NCBI GenBank assembly: GCA_003223935.1 | Contig: QHXQ01000079.1 | Coordinates: 1-37,509, forward strand | Source of the DNA: Acidobacteriota bacterium | GTDB taxonomy: Bacteria; Acidobacteriota; Blastocatellia; Pyrinomonadales; Pyrinomonadaceae | Length of the DNA stretch: 37,509 nt | Reading direction: 5' to 3' | In this document: positions 31,905-37,509 of the stretch, piece after piece | Layout of the letters: each line of letters begins with the position of its first letter | How positions within the stretch are numbered: the stretch's first letter is position 1 | The notes under the pieces: model-generated | Database searches by the model: none | The model's input: the letters and a program-made list of their open reading frames with translations, nothing else | What the model was told of the DNA's origin: nothing | Position numbers and translations under genes: made by a program

Positions 31905-33007
31905 TTCTCCGCCTGACAACCGACGGCTTCGTCGAGCGTGCGGAAGCCGTGTTGCTGGACGAGGCGCGCGAGACCCTCGTTGATGTCGCGCGCAACAGTG
32001 ATGCCTTCGTAAATGAAACCTGTGTAGAGTTGCAAGAGGCTCGCGCCCGCACAAATTTTCGCCCAAGCATCTTCGGCGTTGAAGATACCGCCGACGCCGA
32101 TGATCATGAGCGCGCCACGCGCGAGCCGATAGAGCGTGGCGATCACTTCAGTTGCGCGTCGAGCGAGCGGCGCACCGCTCAAGCCGCCCGCGCCATAAGC
32201 TGCAACGACGCGCGCCGACGTGCGCAAACCGGCGCGGCTCGTGGTCGTGTTGGTGGCGATGATGCCTGCGAGTTGTGCACGCCGAGCCACGTCAACGATC
32301 AATTCTAGTTCGCGTTCGTCCAGATCGGGTGCGACTTTGACGAGCAGAGGCACAGGCCGGCGTGCGTACTGCGCGGCGAGTTCGCGGTTGCGTCGTTGGA
32401 GCGCATCGAGGAGCGCCGTGAGCGCGTCGGCGCGTTGGAGTTCGCGCAAGTTTGGCGTGTTGGGCGAACTGACGTTGACGGCGATGTAGTCTGCGTGCGG
32501 ATGGATAAGCTCGAAGCTCGCCAAATAATCGGGCACAGCATCAGCGACATCAACTACGCGGCTCTTACCGATGTTGATGCCGAGCACGCAAGGCGGCCGA
32601 CCTTGCGCTTTTAATCTTGCGGCGAGCGCCGCCGCGCCTCTGTTATTAAAACCCTGCCGGTTAATCAGCGCACGATCTGCGGGCAGCCGAAACAGGCGCG
32701 GGCGCGCGTTGCCTGCTTGCGCGTGCTGCGTGACCGTGCCGACCTCTATGAAACCGAAGCCGAGCGCCGCGAGTTGCTTGATGGCCACACCGTTCTTATC
32801 AAATCCTGCCGCCAAGCCCAACGGATTCGCGAAACGCAACCCGAACCGCGCCAACGCCCCAAACGGCTCACGCCCGAACCGCCGCGCCGCCGCCGCCCTC
32901 GCCGCCTCACTGCCAAGCGCGACCTTGAGCATGCGCAAGGCCAACTCATGCGCCGTCTCCGGCTCAAGCCGGAACAAGAAGGGGCGCGCGATGGAGCGAT
33001 AGAACAT
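31862..33007 (-). CDS. pyrD: Dihydroorotate dehydrogenase (quinone type)
   Basis: PyrD class 2 oxidises dihydroorotate to orotate and passes electrons to quinone, with FMN bound. The product has 381 residues from ATG 33007 (MFYRSIARPFLFRLEPETAH), the family-type amphipathic N-terminus that docks on the membrane. A start 36 bp upstream would read through a heptamer repeat and is rejected. The FMN and substrate sites are in GLAAGFDKNGVAIKQL, FIEVGTVTQHAQAGN, NRQGFNNRG and NVSSPNTPNLRELQ, the last holding the catalytic serine region. The C-terminal ~12 residues (LAVSHQPSALAR) and stop are encoded by repeat element J. It is upstream of pyrF (34 bp) with the STAND gene further upstream on the same strand. 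Confidence 0.95.
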   Translation of the reverse strand: MFYRSIARPFLFRLEPETAHELALRMLKVALGSEAARAAAARRFGREPFGALARFGLRFANPLGLAAGFDKNGVAIKQLAALGFGFIEVGTVTQHAQAGNARPRLFRLPADRALINRQGFNNRGAAALAARLKAQGRPPCVLGINIGKSRVVDVADAVPDYLASFELIHPHADYIAVNVSSPNTPNLRELQRADALTALLDALQRRNRELAAQYARRPVPLLVKVAPDLDERELELIVDVARRAQLAGIIATNTTTSRAGLRTSARVVAAYGAGGLSGAPLARRATEVIATLYRLARGALMIIGVGGIFNAEDAWAKICAGASLLQLYTGFIYEGITVARDINEGLARLVQQHGFRTLDEAVGCQAEKLLAVSHQPSALAR

Positions 33008-33015
33008 TAACAGCC

Positions 33016-33083
33016 GTGACAGGTGACAAGCGACAGGTAACAAGCCGGAACAGGATTCTATCCTGTCATTCGTCGCTTGTCAC
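33016..33083. repeat. Inverted heptamer-repeat element K (STAND/pyrD gap)
   Basis: Four GTGACAG/GTGACAA-type units lie at 33016-33043. The inverse (GTCGCTTGTCAC) is at 33072-33083 and pairs with 33023-33034 over 12 bp. A 7-bp hairpin (33050-33056 with 33060-33066) is nested between. The element ends 8 nt before the true pyrD ATG. Confidence 0.75.
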
Positions 33084-33120
33084 TCAACACAATCTTCTGT
33101 CTATGCTTGTCCCTTCACTT

Positions 33121-35874
33121 CTATTCCTTCGCGCCCAACTCCCGCAACATCCCCTCCGCCTCATCCAACGCCGGCTTATAACAATGCGGCGGCCCATCAC
33201 ACCACGCCCGCTCTTTAGCGCGCTCTGCCTGCGTCCGCGCCTCATCACGCCTGCCCGCCTCCAACGCCAGCCGCGCCAGAAAATTATGAATCTCCGCCTG
33301 CGCCAAGCGATACTCACAACGGTCAGCGATAGCGAGCGCCTCTTCTGCCTGCGCTTGCGCTTCCTGTGCGTTGCCGCGTGCGCGATGCCAGCGCGCCCAC
33401 GCGAGCAAGATGTTCGGCTCGTGCTCAACCATATTGATGCGGCGACAGCGCGTGAGCGAGTCGGTGAGGTGTTCGGCGGCGGCGTTCAGGTCTTTACCTT
33501 CTATTACCAACGCCACGCCCAATAGCCATTCAGCGCGGATGAAGTCGCGTTCAAATGTGAAGTACGTTCTCGCAACTTCGTCCGCCCATTTCCGCGATTC
33601 GCGCGCCATAGTTAGCGCGTCATTGATATTGCCCATCAAGATGGCGCGAAGCGAACGATACGCTCGAACAACAGATACGAAATTATTCCTCGCAACATTT
33701 TTGTATTTACGGTCTAATATCTCTTGAGCGAGCAATAATTCTGTCTCCGCCTCATCGAACTCACCGCGATAAGTGAGCAGCCTTCCTAAGTCTTGATGAC
33801 TGACCGCTTCACCGAACTCGTTCTTGACTTCGCGGCATAACTCAATGCTTCGCCGCAGATGCCGTTCCGCCTCTGTCAGTTCGCCGAGGCTGCTCTGAGT
33901 TGTGGCGATGTTCACCAGTCCCACAACGAGATTTTCCCTGTCGTCTAACTTTTCTTGAAGGGAGTTTTGTTGCTCGACTAGCGGCAAGCCGCGACGAAAC
34001 TGACCAGTGAGACTATACGAGCCCGCCAGTAAGTTCAGCGCCCACGCTTGCTCGCTTTCGTTCTTTAGTCGCGGCGGGCGGTCTTCGCCGTCGGGAAAGA
34101 GCGTGCCCAAAAGTTCGATGCAGATTTGATATGCGCCAAAGCGGTAGAAGAGTGGGGCGCGGAGTCGGTCACGGAACAATCCTGCTGCTTCATCATATCG
34201 TCCAGCCCGGACAGTATGGTGGTAGAGTTCGATGACGGGCGCGAGGTCTTCAATGTTCTGCGCCTTGTTCTCATTGGGCGTGGGGATTTTCGCGAAATAG
34301 TCGCGCAGGCGAGTGTGGACCCCTGTCTTGTCTGTCAGGCGGTCATAGGCATAGTGTCGCACAATAGGATGCAGGTCGTAGCGATTGTTCTTTGTGTCGC
34401 GTTGCAATAGCCCGCGCACTCGCAAGTCTTCGAGCGCGGCATCGAACCGCGCCTCGTTGCCGAGGGTGTTGAAGATCGTGAGCGCGTCGTAGGTCATCGG
34501 ATTGCGAAAGGCGGCGATGCGCGAGAGGAGGGCGCGTTCTTTTTTGGGCAATGCTTCGTAAGACTGTTCGAGGATGTGATGCTGGCGTTGGATGAGGTCG
34601 GCGTGAACATCGTGGCGGGGCGCGGCGGCGATGTCGCCGGGCGTGTGCGCGTCGCGCGCGATTAAGCCGGAGAGCAGGCGCAGGCTCAAAGGATGATTGC
34701 CATATGCAGTGCACACGTTGGCAATCTCAGAATCTATTCCTTTCGCTACGCCTTGCGCGCGCATGAAAGCGACGGCGTCGTCGCGGGGCAATTCTTTCAA
34801 TTCTTGTTTGAGCACGCCCGCGAGCGCATCGCCTGCGCGGTCTTCGATGTCGCGCACCATGAGCCGTGTAGTGAGTAGCATTTTGGCGCGGGTCGTACCT
34901 GAGGAAATATCTCTGAGCCAGCGGGCGGCAATCGGGTCAACGCAGGCGCGCGCGTCGTCGGATATGTCGGCGGCATCGTCTTGTTGATAGGCCGCGTCGA
35001 GGCGTGCGTAGGCGCGGAGTTGGCGCTCGAAGCCGTCGAGGATGAAGAGGATGCGTTTGTGTTGTAACTGTTGGCGTAGTTCCTGCGCTCGGTCGTAGGT
35101 TGTCGGGAAGCGCGCCGCGTCAATCGTTGGTTGACCGGTGACGTACTTGAACGCATCGTCAATGAATTTGGCGAACGAGGATTCGCCCTCGTAGAAAGAC
35201 CACCACATGACGCCCGCGATTGCGGTAGCGTCGGCGGATTGCTTATCAGTTAATACGTCGTGCTTCATCCAGTACCATGCGAGGGCGGACTTGCCCATGC
35301 CGCCCATGGCGATGAGCGCGCAGATGGGCTGCGCGTCGTCGGCGAGCCATGCGGTCAGTTCTTTGCGTTCCTCAACTCGACCTGTGAAGTTGGCTTGCAA
35401 AGCGTAGGTGTGGACAAGGTGGGAAGTCGGCGTGCCAGTTGCGGCGTGTGCTTGTGTGATAGTTGGCGCTTTGCCGATGGCGGTGATGACGCGTGCGAGT
35501 TCGGTGTCCCAGTTGGTTTGCTCTGTGAAATCGGCGTGAGTAACGATCTGCAAGCGGTCTGGTAGGTCACAGTCTTCCAACAGCAACGGAAGCAGTCGCC
35601 TTTTTCTGCCGATCAGATCAATCGTTTGAGTTACCAGTGCGGCAAATTGATCCAACTCACTCTCCGTCCAGTTCGGCGTCATGACAACAATCGTCTTGCG
35701 ACTCTGCTTTGCCGCATCGGTCATGTTGTCTAAGATTGGGCCGCCTATCTCGAAGTCGCGAGAATCAATGCAGCGCAAGCTGGCTGATTCGAGACGCGGC
35801 AGCAGCCATGTGCGCACCCAATCAGCGTCTTGATGACTGTAGCTGATGAACACGTCGTAGGGGAGGCTCGACAC
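33121..35874 (-). CDS. TIR-NB-ARC-TPR STAND protein (predicted immune-type)
   Basis: The protein has 917 residues. A TIR domain comes first (~5-135: YDVFISYSHQDADWVRTWL, RKTIVVMTPNWTESELDQF, DFTEQTNWD). An NB-ARC/STAND NTPase follows, with P-loop MGGMGKSAL (190-198), Walker B ILFILDGFE (~290), LLTTRLM sensor, NHPLSLRLLSG, and a winged-helix end with YDLHPIVRHYAYDRL. From ~600 come TPR-like repeats (LVNIATTQSSLGELTEAERHL, trimmed here). GTG start 35874 is supported by AAGGAGA seven nt upstream. Bacterial TIR-STAND proteins often act in abortive anti-phage defence by NAD+ breakdown, but by hand alignment the catalytic Glu is Ala78, so NADase activity is doubtful. Part of 33550-33740 is AT-richer than flanking pyr genes, suggesting acquisition. 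Confidence 0.9.
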   Translation of the reverse strand: MSSLPYDVFISYSHQDADWVRTWLLPRLESASLRCIDSRDFEIGGPILDNMTDAAKQSRKTIVVMTPNWTESELDQFAALVTQTIDLIGRKRRLLPLLLEDCDLPDRLQIVTHADFTEQTNWDTELARVITAIGKAPTITQAHAATGTPTSHLVHTYALQANFTGRVEERKELTAWLADDAQPICALIAMGGMGKSALAWYWMKHDVLTDKQSADATAIAGVMWWSFYEGESSFAKFIDDAFKYVTGQPTIDAARFPTTYDRAQELRQQLQHKRILFILDGFERQLRAYARLDAAYQQDDAADISDDARACVDPIAARWLRDISSGTTRAKMLLTTRLMVRDIEDRAGDALAGVLKQELKELPRDDAVAFMRAQGVAKGIDSEIANVCTAYGNHPLSLRLLSGLIARDAHTPGDIAAAPRHDVHADLIQRQHHILEQSYEALPKKERALLSRIAAFRNPMTYDALTIFNTLGNEARFDAALEDLRVRGLLQRDTKNNRYDLHPIVRHYAYDRLTDKTGVHTRLRDYFAKIPTPNENKAQNIEDLAPVIELYHHTVRAGRYDEAAGLFRDRLRAPLFYRFGAYQICIELLGTLFPDGEDRPPRLKNESEQAWALNLLAGSYSLTGQFRRGLPLVEQQNSLQEKLDDRENLVVGLVNIATTQSSLGELTEAERHLRRSIELCREVKNEFGEAVSHQDLGRLLTYRGEFDEAETELLLAQEILDRKYKNVARNNFVSVVRAYRSLRAILMGNINDALTMARESRKWADEVARTYFTFERDFIRAEWLLGVALVIEGKDLNAAAEHLTDSLTRCRRINMVEHEPNILLAWARWHRARGNAQEAQAQAEEALAIADRCEYRLAQAEIHNFLARLALEAGRRDEARTQAERAKERAWCDGPPHCYKPALDEAEGMLRELGAKE

Positions 35875-35957
35875 CGTTGGTTCTCCTTATTGAATGCAGA
35901 GCTTAGGCGCGCATCGAATTTTCATTGTTGGCAGTGAGCAGCAGACGAACAGTCAAG

Positions 35958-35980
35958 CCTAGCGGTCTTTGGTCGCTAGG
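35958..35980. other. 7-bp hairpin in the STAND/pyrR divergent gap
   Basis: CCTAGCG (35958-35964) and CGCTAGG (35974-35980) pair perfectly over a 9-nt loop. It lies between the two divergent starts (35874 and 36101) and may be a regulator site or leader hairpin. The rest of the 226-bp gap shows no gene; three degenerate heptamer-like units (TCGTCAC type) occur near 36060-36078. Confidence 0.4.
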
Positions 35981-36100
35981 CAGCATCGCGCAACTGCTTG
36001 AGACTGTCAATGATTACTTGTGCTCGCGGGAGAGAAGTTAACAAGGATTCGCGGCAAGCACTCGTCACTTATTACTGCTTTATGCTAGTATCCGCAGCCA

Positions 36101-36670
36101 ATGGAACTTGTCGAGAAGGCACGGATTATGGACAGCGCGCGGATCAATCGCGCGTTGGCGCGTCTGGCTTCGGAGATCGTGGAGGAGAATCACGGGGCGG
36201 ACGATCTCTATCTGGTCGGCGTGCAACGGCGCGGCGTGCCGCTGGCGGAGCGTCTGGCGGATAAGATTGCAGACCTCGAAGGGCAGCGCCCGCCGGTCGG
36301 GGTGGTGGACATCACGCTCTACCGGGATGATCTGACGACCGTCGGCACAAACCCTATCGTTAACCGCCGGACAGACCTACCGGGCGGCGTCGAGAATCGC
36401 AACATCATACTGATTGACGATGTGCTCTACACGGGCCGGACGATCCGCGCGGCGCTCGATCAGTTGATTGACTTTGGCCGCCCGCGTCGTGTGCAGTTGG
36501 CCGTGCTCGTGGATCGCGGCAAGGAGCATCGTGAGTTGCCGATTCATGCGGACTACGTCGGCAAGTTTGTGCCGACGAAGAAGAGCGAGATCATCAAGGT
36601 AATGCTCGATGACATTGACGGCGAGGAAGGGGTCGCCATCGTGGAGCGACCGACAGCCGAAGGCGAATGA
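36101..36670 (+). CDS. pyrR: PyrR, bifunctional pyr operon regulator/uracil phosphoribosyltransferase
   Basis: PyrR binds pyr-operon RNA in response to UMP to favour termination, and many members also have weak uracil phosphoribosyltransferase activity. The 189 residues have the PRPP-binding signature [19 protein letters not shown] (~99-117), [17 protein letters not shown] near the start, and the C-terminal VAIVERP. ATG 36101 gives the usual MxxxEKARIMD-type start. pyrB follows after a hairpin-plus-T terminator, the arrangement expected of a PyrR-controlled operon. I did not find the family's conserved RNA-binding hairpin by eye, so direct RNA control is inferred. Confidence 0.93.
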   Translation: MELVEKARIMDSARINRALARLASEIVEENHGADDLYLVGVQRRGVPLAERLADKIADLEGQRPPVGVVDITLYRDDLTTVGTNPIVNRRTDLPGGVENRNIILIDDVLYTGRTIRAALDQLIDFGRPRRVQLAVLVDRGKEHRELPIHADYVGKFVPTKKSEIIKVMLDDIDGEEGVAIVERPTAEGE

Positions 36671-36675
36671 GCGCG

Positions 36676-36701
36676 GGCGACCCTGAGTGGTCGCCTTTTT
36701 T
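36676..36701 (+). terminator. Intrinsic terminator or attenuator between pyrR and pyrB
   Basis: A perfect 7-bp stem (GGCGACC 36676-36682, GGTCGCC 36689-36695) with loop CTGAGT is followed by six Ts. It begins 6 nt after the pyrR stop and ends 29 nt before the pyrB ATG. It shares the 6-nt loop form of the hairpins at 10633 and 23170. Confidence 0.85.
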
Positions 36702-36730
36702 GTGTCAATTGCAATCGAACTGGAGAGCGG

Positions 36731-37509
36731 ATGCGCAAGAAGATTGACAAGGAAGAACAGAGAACAGACGAACGCGCGCCGACGGGCCTTGCGCGCAAAG
36801 ACCTGCTCGGCATACGCGAGTTGACGAGCGCAGAGATCGTGCACGTGCTCGATACGGCTGAGACTTTCCGCGACATCTCGCAGCGCGAGATCAAGAAAGT
36901 GCCGACCCTGCGCGGGCGCACCGTCATCAATCTCTTCTTCGAGCCTTCGACGCGCACACGCACTTCATTTGAGCTAGCCGGCAAACGTCTCTCCGCCGAT
37001 ACCATCAACATCAGCGCCTCGACTTCAAGCGTCACTAAAGGTGAGACGCTCTTGGACACGGCGCGCAACCTTGAAGCGATGTCGCCGGATTTTATCGTCT
37101 TGCGCCATCCATCGGCGGGTGCGGCGCACGCGCTCGCGCGCATCTGTCGGGCGGCGGTCATCAACGCGGGCGACGGCGCACACGAACATCCGACGCAGGC
37201 GCTGCTTGATGCGCTTACGATTCGTCAGCACAAGGAACGCATCGAAGGACTTGAAGTCGCCATCCTCGGCGACGTGCTGCACTCGCGCGTCGCGCGCTCG
37301 AATCTGCACCTGTTAACCAAACTCGGCGCGCGTGTGCGGCTCGCAGGGCCGGGGCCGCTCGTGCCGCCGGAGTTGGCGACGCTCGTCGCGGGCGGCGCGG
37401 TGCGGACGGCGCATCGCATCGAAGAGGCGGTCGAAGATGCAGATGTCGTCATGGTCTTGCGCATTCAACGCGAGCGACAGACATCGGCCTTCTTTCCATC
37501 CTTGCGCGA
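36731..37509 (+). CDS. pyrB: Aspartate carbamoyltransferase catalytic subunit (3' truncated by window edge)
   Basis: PyrB joins carbamoyl phosphate and aspartate to carbamoyl aspartate, an early step of pyrimidine synthesis. The frame is open from ATG 36731 to the window end (259 residues visible), so it is longer than shown. The carbamoyl-phosphate loop [12 protein letters not shown] (~69-80) is present, followed by [14 protein letters not shown], where the loop lysine lies, and [10 protein letters not shown]. An upstream GGAG about five nt before the ATG is a reasonable ribosome-binding site. The ~20-residue N-terminus ([15 protein letters not shown]) is charged and may be an extra tail. 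It follows pyrR and the terminator. Confidence 0.96.
   Translation, partial: MRKKIDKEEQRTDERAPTGLARKDLLGIRELTSAEIVHVLDTAETFRDISQREIKKVPTLRGRTVINLFFEPSTRTRTSFELAGKRLSADTINISASTSSVTKGETLLDTARNLEAMSPDFIVLRHPSAGAAHALARICRAAVINAGDGAHEHPTQALLDALTIRQHKERIEGLEVAILGDVLHSRVARSNLHLLTKLGARVRLAGPGPLVPPELATLVAGGAVRTAHRIEEAVEDADVVMVLRIQRERQTSAFFPSLR

Noticed and set aside
33005..33043. Longer pyrD start at 33043
   Set aside because: The extra 12 residues (MLPVACHLSRLL) are encoded by heptamer repeat K; family N-termini begin at MFYRSIARP.
36671..36730. Classic PyrR-binding RNA loop
   Set aside because: No conserved PyrR anti-antiterminator sequence could be recognised; only the terminator stem is supported.
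1..37509. tRNA or rRNA genes
   Set aside because: No cloverleaf-type stretch or rRNA signature was noticed; a covariance-model search would be decisive.

Overview
The window is one gene-dense bacterial chromosome segment, GC-rich by eye. No rRNA, tRNA, CRISPR array, transposase or integrase was found. Family content (TonB C-terminal protein with signal peptide, quinone-type PyrD, tandem DUF3108 protein, DUF6916-like proteins, tail-collar trio, lamin-tail/Calx-beta surface proteins) and ubiquitous T/C-rich intergenic repeats suggest an Acidobacteriota genome, perhaps class Blastocatellia. That placement is inference.

Layout, left to right. (1) 2-4531 on +: radA 3' end, PIN-TRAM membrane protein, ispD, ispF and pyrimidine-nucleoside phosphorylase. 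This is the radA-yacL-ispD-ispF order known from Firmicutes, without disA, running on into nucleoside salvage. (2) 4528-11758 on +: a nucleoside uptake and salvage operon made of a BMP-type binding lipoprotein, a small membrane protein, a double-cassette ABC ATPase, two permeases, purine nucleoside phosphorylase, uridine kinase and cytidine deaminase. Nucleosides would be imported, then phosphorolysed, phosphorylated or deaminated. (3) 11834-15368: two DUF6916-like paralogues (one with a Tat signal) around a GNAT acetyltransferase, then three tandem tail-collar (MdpB-like) genes. (4) 15530-26166: a 1901-residue secreted multidomain protein, an exported amidohydrolase, a TonB-domain protein, and a second protein sharing the last ~330 residues of the giant. 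(5) 26284-29199 on -: a feoA-feoB-Cys-rich-protein iron(II) uptake operon with a convincing promoter/operator. (6) 29357-33007 on -: tandem DUF3108 protein, pyrF, pyrD. (7) 33121-35874 on -: a TIR-NB-ARC-TPR STAND protein, a likely immune-type gene placed between the pyr genes. (8) 36101-37509 on +: pyrR and the 5' part of pyrB, separated by an intrinsic terminator or attenuator.

The most unusual structure is not a gene. About ten intergenic gaps, nearly all between co-directional genes, hold a pair of inverted arms, each built of 3-5 tandem 7-bp units. The 7-mer differs at every locus, so these are not copies of one sequence, yet the architecture is the same. The best are 2617-2691 (30 of 31 positions paired), 7563-7672 (26 of 27), 26171-26311 (23 of 24, with a terminator nested inside) and 28805-28890 (34 of 34). 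They abut or replace ribosome-binding sites of downstream genes, and several provide the stop codon and last residues of upstream genes (ispD, pyrD, pyrF, the feo Cys-rich protein).

Other notable points: three T-tract hairpins with 6-nt loops stand directly before start codons (udk, the TonB-domain gene, pyrB); two surface-type proteins share a conserved C-terminal module; and the TIR domain appears to lack the usual catalytic glutamate.
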